NCBI RefSeq assembly: GCF_003436275.1
Contig: NZ_QSOP01000016.1
Coordinates: forward strand, 1 to 51,073
DNA: 51,073 nucleotides
Reading direction: 5' to 3'
From: Collinsella sp. TM09-10AT
Lineage (GTDB): Bacteria > Actinomycetota > Coriobacteriia > Coriobacteriales > Coriobacteriaceae
Shown one piece after another: positions 15,150-23,671 of this stretch. The position numbers and the translations under genes were made by a program. Numbering within the stretch: the first letter of the stretch is position 1; every line of letters starts with the position of its first letter. The notes beneath the pieces were generated by a model, which saw nothing but the letters and a program-made list of their open reading frames with translations, did no database searches and had not been told where the DNA came from.

Positions 15150-17600
15150 TTAGACCAGTCCAAAGTGCTCGAGCGCCTTGACGACGCCATCTTTGTCGAC
15201 CGAGTCGGTGATGTAGTCCGCGCGCTTTTTGAGATAGTCCGGTGCATTGCCCATGGCGATGCCGACGTCGACGGCGTTCATCAGCGAGACGTCATTGCTG
15301 GCGTCGCCGATGCCGTATACGGTTCCGTGGTGGGGATCGAGGGCGTCGAGTACGGACTGGATACCCTCGCGCTTGGTGCATTCGCGAGGCGAAATCTCGG
15401 TCACTTCGAGCTCGAGCTCGTTAAAGCAGAGCAGCGGCTCAAACGCTTGATCCTGAGCGATGCGGTTGGCAAGCGACGTGGACATTAAGATCTTGTAGGC
15501 GCTGTAATGTTGCAGCTGCGTAATTGCATCGCCCACGGTGCGGGCGTATCCCGGGGCGTCGGGCGCATCGGCACTCATGCGAACGACGCCATTGAGTCCC
15601 TCAAAACGAATCACTTCGTCCGATTGCTCAAGAATGGGAGCAAGGCGCTGCAGCATGCCGGGCGTCATCGCCAAATCGCGAATCACGTGTCCCTCAAGTT
15701 CGACATAGCCACCCGCGAGGCAGACGATGCCGGTCCAGGGCAGCTCGAGCAGCTTTGGATGGATGCAGCTCAGCGTGCGCCCTGTGCAGATAAACGCCAT
15801 ATTGCCCTTGGCGACAAAATCACGGATGGCTTGTGAGACCGCTTCATTGGGATAGGGGGAGAGGTCTCGCTCGCTCTCGGGAAGCTCTTGTGCCACTCGA
15901 GGGTCTTGCCAGGCGAGTGTTCCGTCGATATCGAAGAAGCAGATATCGCCGCGCTTATGGGCTGCGCTGGCGGCAGGGGAGGCCGAGGTGGTGGGCACAA
16001 ATCCCGGCTCGAGGCCCATGATCTGGTCAAAATGCTCTTTAACGCGGGGAACGGAGATGCCAATAATCACCTGGGCGGTCTTGCCCGTAATGATGAGGCC
16101 CTTGGCGCCCGCCGCGACGAAGGCTGCGTTGTCTGCGACAACGGAAGGTTCTGCGACCTCAACGCGCAGACGCGTGGCGCAATTGGTCGCTCCTACAATA
16201 TTGCTAACGCCACCCAAGAGCGCAACGACTTGCTCAGCAAGCAGATGATCTTGGGATGATTGGTTGTCGGTGCCGTTTTGGGCCGCGCCTTCTTTGGCAG
16301 AGCTTTTTCCCGTCAGACGTGCGAGCGCCGCATCGCTGGCGATATGATCCTCGCGGCCTGGGGTTTTTAGGTCGAAAGCCAGAATGAGGCCCCGGAAGAC
16401 CAGAAAAAAGACAGCGCTAAACATCAGACCGATACCGAGCGCCAAAAGGTAGGAGCCGGCATGCATTCGCATGAGTGGGATGAAGTTGAAGGCCGTCATT
16501 TCCATGAGACCGCCCGAGAAGATGCCGACGATGCCAAAGAAGTTCATGGTCATGGCAAGGCAGGAGGACAGGACGGCGTAGAGCAAAAAGAGTCCGGGAT
16601 AGGTGAACATAAAGAGAAACTCGAGCGGCTCGGTGACGCCGCAGACCACCGAGGCGACGATGGCGGGCAAAAGGATGACCTTAAGGCCGGCGCGGCGTTC
16701 GGGTTTGGCGGTGAAATAGAATGCTGCCGCGATGGCGGGAAGGCCAAAGAGCTTGCCCCAGCCGGTGGCGGTAAAACCTGCCCAGGGCGCAAGTTCATTT
16801 AAAGGGCGCGTGCTATGGGAGAGAATGGGGAGCAGGTTGGTCCACGTGGCGTAAATACCGTCGTGAATGACCAGATTGTCGTAATAGATGGGCATATAGA
16901 GCAGATGGTGCAGCCCCATGGGCTCGAGCGCTCGCTCCAAAAACACAAAGATGCCCACGCCGAAGGGGCCGACGCCCGCAAGTGCGTGGCGCAGCGTTTC
17001 GGTCACAGCGTATGCGAAAGGCACGATGGCGGCCGAGATGGCGGCAAGGGCAAACACGGCAAAAAAGCTGATGAGGTAGACCAGCGAGGAACCCGAGAAG
17101 GTGCCGAGCCAATCGGGAACCTTGGCATCGTAGAAGCGGTCATGGATCGCGACGACGGTTGCCGACACCGCCAGCGGGCCGATAATGCCGGTGTCGAGCG
17201 TCTTGATGCCGTCGATGACGGTGATGCCGCTAGCGGAGGTCAAAAACGACGGGTACTTAAGCCCAAGGTTGTCTCCGCTCAGCTTAATGATCTCGCTCAA
17301 AAAGAAACAGTAGGCAAAATAGGCTACGAGCGCCTCGAGGCAGCAGCGTGCCGGTTGCTTTTGGGCAAGGCCGATAGGCAGCGCTACGGCAAAAAGGAGT
17401 GGAAGGCGCTTAAAGACCGTCCACGAGCCGCGCTGAATGATAGTCCAGAAAACGTACCAGGGGGTTCCGTATACGGCGAGGTCGCCGACGATATCCACGG
17501 TCGTTGCGAGGGCGGAGATGCCGACCATGAGGCCTGATATAGAAAACAGCATGGCGGGCGCGAACATGGCTCCGCCAAAACGTTGGATTTTCTGCAGCAT
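15150..17600 (-). CDS. PTS EIICB permease (glucose/maltose family) fused to a Cof-type HAD phosphatase
   Basis: An 816-aa fusion. Residues 1-~430 are the EIIC membrane domain, with about ten hydrophobic segments and the GVTEPLEFLFMFTYP motif of the glucose-glucoside class. About 450-535 is EIIB with its phosphorylated cysteine in ATNCATRLRV (near residue 473). About 553-816 is a HAD-IIB hydrolase, FFDIDGTLAW then ICTGRT and GDASNDVSLMNAV. No EIIA domain is present, so EIIA must come from elsewhere. ATG 17600 is chosen for the GAAAGG before it; the frame extends to 17636. The fused phosphatase could dephosphorylate the imported sugar phosphate, which is inference. It is transcribed divergently from the GntR regulator, and GTTTAAAC sites lie in the shared region. 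Confidence 0.88.
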   Translation of the reverse strand: MLQKIQRFGGAMFAPAMLFSISGLMVGISALATTVDIVGDLAVYGTPWYVFWTIIQRGSWTVFKRLPLLFAVALPIGLAQKQPARCCLEALVAYFAYCFFLSEIIKLSGDNLGLKYPSFLTSASGITVIDGIKTLDTGIIGPLAVSATVVAIHDRFYDAKVPDWLGTFSGSSLVYLISFFAVFALAAISAAIVPFAYAVTETLRHALAGVGPFGVGIFVFLERALEPMGLHHLLYMPIYYDNLVIHDGIYATWTNLLPILSHSTRPLNELAPWAGFTATGWGKLFGLPAIAAAFYFTAKPERRAGLKVILLPAIVASVVCGVTEPLEFLFMFTYPGLFLLYAVLSSCLAMTMNFFGIVGIFSGGLMEMTAFNFIPLMRMHAGSYLLALGIGLMFSAVFFLVFRGLILAFDLKTPGREDHIASDAALARLTGKSSAKEGAAQNGTDNQSSQDHLLAEQVVALLGGVSNIVGATNCATRLRVEVAEPSVVADNAAFVAAGAKGLIITGKTAQVIIGISVPRVKEHFDQIMGLEPGFVPTTSASPAASAAHKRGDICFFDIDGTLAWQDPRVAQELPESERDLSPYPNEAVSQAIRDFVAKGNMAFICTGRTLSCIHPKLLELPWTGIVCLAGGYVELEGHVIRDLAMTPGMLQRLAPILEQSDEVIRFEGLNGVVRMSADAPDAPGYARTVGDAITQLQHYSAYKILMSTSLANRIAQDQAFEPLLCFNELELEVTEISPRECTKREGIQSVLDALDPHHGTVYGIGDASNDVSLMNAVDVGIAMGNAPDYLKKRADYITDSVDKDGVVKALEHFGLV

Positions 17601-17640
17601 AATATGCCTTTCGGATGCAACATGCTGTGCGAGCAAGAAC

Positions 17641-17770
17641 GTTTAAACAATGAACTCATTGTAGAGGACTGGCTGCTTGCCGCATTGACGGTTTTGATTC
17701 GGTCCGATTTGGGTTTCGGGGGAACCGTCGACGGTAAATAATCCGTGCTTTACCGATAATCGGTTTAAAC
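17641..17770. promoter_or_regulatory. Divergent control region with GTTTAAAC sites
   Basis: The spacer between the PTS gene and the GntR gene holds two perfect GTTTAAAC palindromes (17641-17648 and 17763-17770). It also holds an inverted repeat CGGTAAA / TTTACCG (17732-17738 and 17749-17755). The same octamer lies upstream of malQ (27675), with near copies before the sugar-binding protein gene (18733 and 18658). This suggests a common operator for the adjacent GntR protein. Confidence 0.55.
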
Positions 17771-17824
17771 AACTTTAAGAAATGCTATCGTGCCTAGCCA
17801 TACATATTCATTAGAGGTGAAATC

Positions 17825-18544
17825 ATGCCAAAAGCGATTTACGAAGGAATCTACCGCGAGATCCGTTCGCGCATCATCAACGGGACCTATGCGTTTCAGG
17901 AGATGCTGCCAACCGAAGCCGAGCTGACCGCGGAGTTTGGCTGCACGCGCAATACCGTTCGACGCGCCTTGAGCATGCTGGCCGACCAGATGTTTGTGCA
18001 GCCTATACACGGTAAGGGCGTGCGCGTTATTTGGCTTAAGGGCGAAACCGACATGCTGGGCGCACTCGAAGAGGTTGAGTCGTTTGGCGAGTTCGCAAAA
18101 CGCAACAATGCCGTCGCATCGACCGAGGTCAAGTCTTTTGAACATTTGATTTGCACTGAGCAACTCTCACGTCGCCTGGGCTTTAAGGTGGGCGAGGAGC
18201 TGATTCGCGTAGTGCGTGTCCGAAGCCTCAACGGCAGCGCGCGCCAAGTGGACCATGGCTACTTTTTGGCGTCGATCGCCAAGGGCCTGACCCCCGAGAT
18301 CGCGGCGGATTCTATCTACGGCTATCTGGAGCACAAGCGCGGCGTCAAAGTGATGGCGAGCCGTCGTACGGTGAGTGTCGAGCTCGCCAACGATGAAGAC
18401 TGCAGCTATCTGGACCTCGGCAAGTACAACTGCGTCGCCGTTATGGAGAGCCAGTCGTACACCTCGGACGGCATCTTGTTCGAGGTCACGCATGCCCGCA
18501 CACACCCCGAGATCTTCCATTACCGCGTCAATTCCAAGCGATAG
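17825..18544 (+). CDS. GntR/HutC-family regulator (TreR-like, UTRA domain)
   Basis: 239 aa. Residues 1-70 form the GntR winged helix (IYREIRSRIINGTYAF...LPTEAELTAEFGCTRNTVRRALSMLADQMFVQPIHGKGVRV). The rest is a UTRA ligand-binding domain that probably senses a sugar phosphate. GAGGTGAAATC directly precedes the ATG. It is divergent from the PTS-HAD gene and upstream of the ABC sugar importer, so it likely controls alpha-glucoside uptake through the GTTTAAAC sites. The effector is not known from sequence; trehalose-6-P or a glucose phosphate are reasonable guesses from the family. Confidence 0.88.
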   Translation: MPKAIYEGIYREIRSRIINGTYAFQEMLPTEAELTAEFGCTRNTVRRALSMLADQMFVQPIHGKGVRVIWLKGETDMLGALEEVESFGEFAKRNNAVASTEVKSFEHLICTEQLSRRLGFKVGEELIRVVRVRSLNGSARQVDHGYFLASIAKGLTPEIAADSIYGYLEHKRGVKVMASRRTVSVELANDEDCSYLDLGKYNCVAVMESQSYTSDGILFEVTHARTHPEIFHYRVNSKR

Positions 18545-18585
18545 CCGGCTAGCTCGCAGCCTGACGAGACTCATGCCCTCAAAGC

Positions 18586-18634
18586 GAAAACGCCCGGTCA
18601 AACCGACGATGCATCGGCTTGATCGGGCGTTTTC
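18586..18634 (+). terminator. Terminator of the GntR gene
   Basis: A long stem, GAAAACGCCCG (18586-18596) with CGGGCGTTTTC (18624-18634), is extended inward by TCAAaCCGA/TCGGcTTGA. T-rich on the plus strand and A-rich before it, so it could work in both directions. Confidence 0.8.
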
Positions 18635-18657
18635 TCTGCATTCGATAACAAATAATT

Positions 18658-18740
18658 GTTTATACAAAACTTGTCAAGTATCAAGTCGAAATTACCGTTC
18701 ACCGAAGTTTTTCTACCGCTCTAGTAATACTTGTTCAAAC
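18658..18740 (+). promoter_or_regulatory. Upstream region of the sugar-binding protein gene with operator-like sites
   Basis: GTTTATAC (18658-18665) and GTTCAAAC (18733-18740, within TTGTTCAAACAAC) resemble the GTTTAAAC sites near the GntR gene. The ~100 bp up to the ATG also holds a GC-rich GGCGGCGG...CCGCC stretch before the ribosome site. Confidence 0.45.
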
Positions 18741-18850
18741 AACTAGCCAAATAGCGTATTGTACAAGTCAGCAAAAGGGGCAAAGTCCCCGAGCCAATCT
18801 CCGAAGGCGGCGGCAAAGGGTGCCGCCACGGTGTGAAAGGGTGGATTGTA

Positions 18851-20167
18851 ATGAAGAACGAAATGAGCAGAAGGCAGTTCCTGGGCTTTGCTGGTTCCGC
18901 GGCTGCGGTTCTTGGTCTGGGCCTCGTGGGCTGCGGTGGTTCTGCCGGCTCTGGCTCCTCTGCTTCTGGTGACGCTGCCGAGGTCTACTTCCTCCAGTTC
19001 AAGCCCGAGGTCGACAAGGAGTGGAAGGAGATCGCCAAGGCGTACAAGAAGGAGAAGGGCGTCGAGGTCAAGATCGTGACCGCCGCCTCCAACACCTACG
19101 AGGAGAAGCTCAAGTCCGAGATGTCCAAGAGCTCCGCTCCGACGCTGTTCCAGGTCAACGGCCCCACCGGCCTTAAGAACTGGAAGGACTACTGCGCCGA
19201 TCTTTCCGACACCAAGCTCCGCGGCGAGCTCATCGACGACTCCCTGGCGCTGCAGTCCGACGGCAAGGATCTGGGTATCGACTGGGTTCAGGAGAGCTAC
19301 GGCATCATTTACAACAAGGAGCTCCTCGAGAAGGCCGGCTACAAGGCCGAGGACATCAACTCCTTCGACAAGCTGAAGGCTTGCGCCGATGACATCCAGG
19401 CCCGCAAGGACGAGCTCGGCGTTGACGGTGCCTTCACTTCCGCCGGTATGGATGACTCCTCCAGCTGGCGCTACACCACGCACCTCGCCAACCTCCCGCT
19501 CTACTACGAGTTCGAGAAGGAGCACAATCAGGAGGACGACGAGATCAAGGGCGAGTATCTCGACAACTTTAAGCAGATCTTCGACCTGTACATCACCGAC
19601 TCCACCTGCGATCCTTCGCAGCTCGCCTCCAAGACCGGTGACGACGCCACCAACGAGTTCGCAACCGGCAAGGCCGTCTTCTATCAGAACGGCTCTTGGG
19701 CCTACGCCGACCTCACCAAGGCCGGTATGACCGACGACCAGCTCGGCATGCTGCCGATCTACATCGGCGTCGACGGCGAGGAGAACCAGGGCCTGTGCTC
19801 CGGCGGCGAGAACTACTGGTGCGTCAGCTCCCAGGCTTCCGAGGATGCCCAGAAGGCCACCGAGGACTTCATGTATTGGTGCGTCACTTCTGACACCGCC
19901 ACCAGCATCATCGCTGACAAGATGGGTCTGACCGCCCCGTTCAAGAGCGCTAAGGAGACCACCAACGTCTTCTCTCAGCAGGCCGTTGCTATGGCCAAGG
20001 ACGGCAAGAAGACCGTCGCTTGGGACTTCGTTTACATCCCCTCCGAGGAGTGGAAGAAGAACCTCAAGCAGGCTCTCATCGCTTATGCTGCCGACAACAC
20101 CAAGTGGGACGGCGTCAAGAACGCCTTCGTCGATGGCTGGAAGACCGAGAAGGCTGCTTCCGAGTAA
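18851..20167 (+). CDS. ABC sugar importer, extracellular solute-binding lipoprotein
   Basis: 438 aa family 1 solute-binding protein that captures oligosaccharide outside the membrane. MSRRQFLGFAG is a Tat-like signal, and the lipobox LVGC (near residue 29) is followed by a Gly/Ser linker. YGIIYNKELLEKAGY and the aromatic residues in the second half fit a maltodextrin-type binder. ATG 18851 is used; GAAAGGG lies about 10 nt upstream. It is followed by two permeases and an ATPase, forming a complete importer. Codons are strongly biased, as expected for the most abundant component. Confidence 0.92.
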   Translation: MKNEMSRRQFLGFAGSAAAVLGLGLVGCGGSAGSGSSASGDAAEVYFLQFKPEVDKEWKEIAKAYKKEKGVEVKIVTAASNTYEEKLKSEMSKSSAPTLFQVNGPTGLKNWKDYCADLSDTKLRGELIDDSLALQSDGKDLGIDWVQESYGIIYNKELLEKAGYKAEDINSFDKLKACADDIQARKDELGVDGAFTSAGMDDSSSWRYTTHLANLPLYYEFEKEHNQEDDEIKGEYLDNFKQIFDLYITDSTCDPSQLASKTGDDATNEFATGKAVFYQNGSWAYADLTKAGMTDDQLGMLPIYIGVDGEENQGLCSGGENYWCVSSQASEDAQKATEDFMYWCVTSDTATSIIADKMGLTAPFKSAKETTNVFSQQAVAMAKDGKKTVAWDFVYIPSEEWKKNLKQALIAYAADNTKWDGVKNAFVDGWKTEKAASE

Positions 20168-20198
20168 GCAGTTGCTGCCCAAGCTATCTGATTAGCGA

Positions 20199-20234
20199 CA
20201 GGGGGCGGGCAGACGTAGGTTTGCCCGCCCCCTG
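20199..20234 (+). promoter_or_regulatory. Intercistronic hairpin after the binding-protein gene
   Basis: CAGGGGGCGGGCA (20199-20211) and TGCCCGCCCCCTG (20222-20234) form a perfect 13-bp stem with no T run. Such structures often protect the 3' end of binding-protein mRNA or lower read-through into the permease genes. Confidence 0.7.
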
Positions 20235-20254
20235 CATATTGAAAGGACCCTTCT

Positions 20255-21109
20255 ATGGGCAAAGCACTCAAGCGCTGGTGGCCGCTCTTTATGCTGCCCA
20301 CGTGCCTGGCGTTTATGATCGGGTTCGTGATTCCCTTTATCCAGGGTTTCTATCTCTCGTTCTGCCAGTTTATTACCATCAATAACGCGCACTTTGTCGG
20401 TATCGAGAACTACGTGCGCGCGCTGTCCGATCCGCAGTTCTCCACGTCGTTCTTCTTTACCGTGGCGTTTGCCTTCCTGTCGACGGTGCTCATCAACGTG
20501 ATCGCGCTGGCCATTGCGCAGGCGCTCACTCGCAAGGCGCTCAAGGGCACCAACATCTTCCGTACGATTTTCTTTATGCCTAACCTGATTGGCGGCATTG
20601 TACTGGGTTACATTTGGCAGATTCTGATCAACTGCCTGCTCTCCAACGTGGGTGCCCAGCTTATCGCCCTCAACTCCGCCGCTGGCTTCTGGGGCCTTAT
20701 CATCCTGACCCTGTGGCAACAGGTCGGCTACATGATGATCATCTACATCGCCGGTCTGCAGTCCATTCCGTCTGACTACATCGAGGCCGCCAAGGTCGAT
20801 GGCGCTACGGCATGGCAGACGTTTTGGAAGGTTAAGATCCCCAACCTGATGCCGACCATCACCATCTGCCTGTTCCTGTCCATCACCAACGGCTTTAAGC
20901 TGTTCGACCAGAACCTCGCCCTTACCGGTGGCGCCCCGGCGCACTCCACCGAGATGCTCGCCCTGAACATCTACAACACGTTCTATTCGCGTGCTGGCAT
21001 CGCATGGCAGGGCATCGGTCAGGCCAAGGCAGTTATCTTCTGCATCCTGGTTGTCGCTATTTCTATGATCCAGCTTAAGGCCACGAGGTCCAAGGAGGTG
21101 CAGCAGTAA
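20255..21109 (+). CDS. ABC sugar importer permease, MalF type
   Basis: 284 aa with six hydrophobic segments. The EAAxxDGA...F motif reads YIEAAKVDGATAWQTFWKVKIPNLMP, which docks the ATPase. LMLPTCLAFMIGFVIPFIQGF is the first helix. GAAAGG precedes the ATG. The last base of its TAA overlaps the first base of the next ATG, so the two permeases are coupled. Forms the heterodimeric channel of a carbohydrate uptake (CUT1) transporter. Confidence 0.93.
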   Translation: MGKALKRWWPLFMLPTCLAFMIGFVIPFIQGFYLSFCQFITINNAHFVGIENYVRALSDPQFSTSFFFTVAFAFLSTVLINVIALAIAQALTRKALKGTNIFRTIFFMPNLIGGIVLGYIWQILINCLLSNVGAQLIALNSAAGFWGLIILTLWQQVGYMMIIYIAGLQSIPSDYIEAAKVDGATAWQTFWKVKIPNLMPTITICLFLSITNGFKLFDQNLALTGGAPAHSTEMLALNIYNTFYSRAGIAWQGIGQAKAVIFCILVVAISMIQLKATRSKEVQQ

Positions 21110-21948
21110 TGAAACGCGATAAGGCTATCAACCGCGCGCTCTCGATCTTCTTTACGATCCTGTCGCTCGCATGGATCTACCCCGTGTTCATGATTGCGCT
21201 CAATTCCTTTAAGAAAGCGACCGCAATCAGCACCACCACGGCGTTCGATCTGCTCACGCCCGAGACGTTCAACGGCCTCGCAAACTACGTGCACGCTCTG
21301 AACGAGCAGGGCTTTGCCTCGGCGTTTATGTACTCGCTTATCATCACGGTCACGTCGGTCGTGCTGATTCTGGTGTGCTGCTCCATGTGCGCTTGGTACG
21401 TGGTGCGCGTCAACAGCAAGATCTCGAACTTCTTCTATTACCTGTTCGTCTTCTCGATGGTCGTACCGTTCCAGATGCTCATGTTCACGCTGTCCAACCT
21501 CGCGGACCGCATCGGCTTTAACACGCCGTTTAACATCTGCTTCATCTACCTTGGTTTTGGCGCGGGCCTCGCGGTCTTTATGTTCGCCGGCTTCGTCAAG
21601 AACATCCCGCTCGAGATTGAGGAAGCGGCCATGATCGACGGCTGCAACCCGGTTCAGGTGTTCTTTAAGATCGTCCTTCCCATTATGAAGCCCACCTATC
21701 TTTCGGTCGGCATCCTTGAGACCATGTGGGTCTGGAACGACTATCTGCTGCCCTACCTTACGCTCGACTCCACCAAGTACAAGACCATTCCTATCTTGAT
21801 CCAGTACTTCCGTGGCGGCTATGGCCACGTCGAGCTCGGCCCCATGATGGCGTGCATCATGATGGTCGTCATCCCCATCGTCATCATGTACATCTTCTGC
21901 CAGAAGTACATCATCGACGGTGTGGTGGCAGGTGCCGTCAAGGGCTGA
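21109..21948 (+). CDS. ABC sugar importer permease, MalG type
   Basis: 279 aa with six hydrophobic segments and the docking motif IEEAAMIDGCNPVQVFFKIVLPIMKP. It pairs with the preceding MalF-type protein. A GC-rich hairpin, GCGGCGCC (21974-21981) with GGCGCCGC (21991-21998), separates it from the ATPase gene. Confidence 0.93.
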   Translation: MKRDKAINRALSIFFTILSLAWIYPVFMIALNSFKKATAISTTTAFDLLTPETFNGLANYVHALNEQGFASAFMYSLIITVTSVVLILVCCSMCAWYVVRVNSKISNFFYYLFVFSMVVPFQMLMFTLSNLADRIGFNTPFNICFIYLGFGAGLAVFMFAGFVKNIPLEIEEAAMIDGCNPVQVFFKIVLPIMKPTYLSVGILETMWVWNDYLLPYLTLDSTKYKTIPILIQYFRGGYGHVELGPMMACIMMVVIPIVIMYIFCQKYIIDGVVAGAVKG

Positions 21949-22016
21949 TGCCGTAACTGTTTTGCAAGTTTTGGCGGCGCCTCTCAGCGCGGCGCCGCGT
22001 ATCGAAAGGTAAAGAC

Positions 22017-23216
22017 ATGGCCGAGATCGTTCTCAAACATGTTCAGAAGGTGTATCCCAACAACGAGTCAAAAAAGAAGGGCTTCTTTGGCAAAAAGAAG
22101 AAGACCGAGGAGAAGAAGCACAACCTCAAGGTTACCGAGGACGGTGTGCTCGCTGTAGAGGACTTCAACCTCACCGTTCACGACCAGGAGTTCATCGTCC
22201 TCGTTGGCCCTTCTGGCTGCGGTAAGTCCACGACGATGCGCATGGTCGCCGGCCTGGAGGACATCACCTCCGGCGATGTGTTCATCGATGGCAAGCGCGT
22301 CAACGACGTGGCGCCCAAGGACCGCGACATCGCCATGGTGTTCCAGAGTTATGCTCTGTACCCCAATATGACGGTGTACGAGAACATGGCGTTTACGCTT
22401 GAGCTCAAGAAGGTCCCCAAGGACGAGATCGACCGCAAGGTTCGCTCCGCTGCCGAGATCCTGGGTATTACCGAGTACCTCGACCGTAAGCCCAAGGCGC
22501 TCTCTGGCGGCCAGCGCCAGCGCGTCGCCATCGGCCGCGCCATCGTGCGTGACCCCAAGGTCTTCCTGATGGACGAGCCGCTGTCCAACCTGGATGCCAA
22601 GCTTCGTAACCAGATGCGCGCCGAGCTCATTAAGCTGCGTCACGAGATCAAGGGCACCTTCATCTACGTTACCCACGACCAGACCGAGGCTATGACCCTC
22701 GGCGACCGCATCGTGGTCATGAAGGACGGCGTCGTCCAGCAGATCGCCACGCCGCAGGAGGTCTTCAACCATCCCGCGAACATCTTCGTCGCCGGCTTCA
22801 TCGGCGTGCCGCAGATGAACTTCTTCGATGCCCAGCTGGTGCGCTCGGGCAACGGCTTTACTGTCAAGACCGAGGATATGAACGTGGCGCTCGCCCCCGA
22901 GACCTGCGCTCAGCTTGCTCTCAACTGGGACGGCGGCGACGTGAAGGAGATCACGGCCGGCGTGCGTCCCGAGCAGATCCTGCTTGCCGACAAGGACGAG
23001 GAGGGTGCGCTCCAGGGCACCGTCGAGGTGACCGAGCTCATGGGCTCGACCGAGCATGTCCACGTGACTGCTCCCGACGGCCAGTTTGTCCTGATCATTC
23101 CCGTCGTCGACCTCGAGGCCAAGGGCGCGCTCAAGGCGGGCGACCCCATCTGGTTCAAGTTTGAGAAGAACGCGACCCACCTCTTCGATAAGGTCTCTGG
23201 CAAGAACCTTATCTAG
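22017..23216 (+). CDS. ABC sugar importer ATPase (MsmX/UgpC type) with Lys-rich N-terminal insert
   Basis: 399 aa. Walker A GPSGCGKST, the signature LSGGQRQRVAIGRA, Walker B VFLMDEPLSNLD, and the H-loop YVTHDQTEA are all present, followed by a C-terminal OB-type regulatory domain. Between the first strand (VLKHVQKVYP) and the VLAVEDFNL strand lies an insert of about 28 residues, nearly half Lys (KKKGFFGKKKKTEEKKH), which the usual family lacks. It energises the preceding permeases and may serve other CUT1 systems. GAAAGG precedes the ATG. Confidence 0.93.
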   Translation: MAEIVLKHVQKVYPNNESKKKGFFGKKKKTEEKKHNLKVTEDGVLAVEDFNLTVHDQEFIVLVGPSGCGKSTTMRMVAGLEDITSGDVFIDGKRVNDVAPKDRDIAMVFQSYALYPNMTVYENMAFTLELKKVPKDEIDRKVRSAAEILGITEYLDRKPKALSGGQRQRVAIGRAIVRDPKVFLMDEPLSNLDAKLRNQMRAELIKLRHEIKGTFIYVTHDQTEAMTLGDRIVVMKDGVVQQIATPQEVFNHPANIFVAGFIGVPQMNFFDAQLVRSGNGFTVKTEDMNVALAPETCAQLALNWDGGDVKEITAGVRPEQILLADKDEEGALQGTVEVTELMGSTEHVHVTAPDGQFVLIIPVVDLEAKGALKAGDPIWFKFEKNATHLFDKVSGKNLI

Positions 23217-23284
23217 GCCCGGTGCAACCAGGCCCTTCCTTTGGGCGACTGCGGCTTTGCCATCCTTTTGCCGCGGTCACATAT

Positions 23285-23329
23285 AAGGCTCCCCTCCCGT
23301 CCACTGGGCGAGAGGGGAGCCTTTCTTTG
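23285..23329 (+). terminator. Terminator of the sugar ABC operon
   Basis: AAGGCTCCCCTC (23285-23296) pairs with GAGGGGAGCCTT (23312-23323) around a 15-nt loop, followed by TTCTTT. Confidence 0.88.
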
Positions 23330-23355
23330 TGTTGGGACTGTCTGACCGGTCGTTT

Positions 23356-23572
23356 GTCTCGATCTGTAACGGATAGGGCCGATTTCGGACGTTAGATGTT
23401 ACAGATCGAGACGGTTCCGCTGAGCTAACCATTTCATCTAAATCTGTAACACCAAAGGCGAATTACACCTGCTAGATGTTACAGATTGAGATAAACCCAA
23501 GGGGAGGGGCCGGTATGTCTCAATCTGTAACAGCTGGGACCGTTTTGGTTGAGTAGTTGTTATGGATCGAGA
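23356..23572. repeat. Three tandem inverted-repeat units with constant 27-nt spacing
   Basis: Three units about 80 bp apart each pair an ATCTGTAAC-type arm with a GTTACAGAT-type arm: 23356-23370/23398-23412 (15 bp, perfect), 23441-23450/23478-23487 (10 bp, perfect) and 23518-23531/23559-23572 (imperfect). The distance between arms is 27 nt in every unit although the spacer sequence varies. They lie between the convergent ABC operon and glgP. No gene is present from 23217 to 23671. Confidence 0.75.
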
Positions 23573-23614
23573 TTGTTTGGCCGAGTCGGATCACAGGGTA
23601 ACGTGCGGGCACAA

Positions 23615-23646
23615 AAAACGGAGCCGCGTTGCCGTGGCTCCGTTTT
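23615..23646 (-). terminator. Terminator of glgP
   Basis: AAAACGGAGCC (23615-23625) pairs with GGCTCCGTTTT (23636-23646). On the minus strand the stem is followed by a T run, just downstream of the glgP stop. Confidence 0.85.
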
Positions 23647-23671
23647 CAAGAGGATGGGCGATGAAACCGAA

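Noticed and set aside
23356..23572. CRISPR array
   Set aside because: Only three units, the arms are inverted rather than direct repeats, and no cas genes are present.
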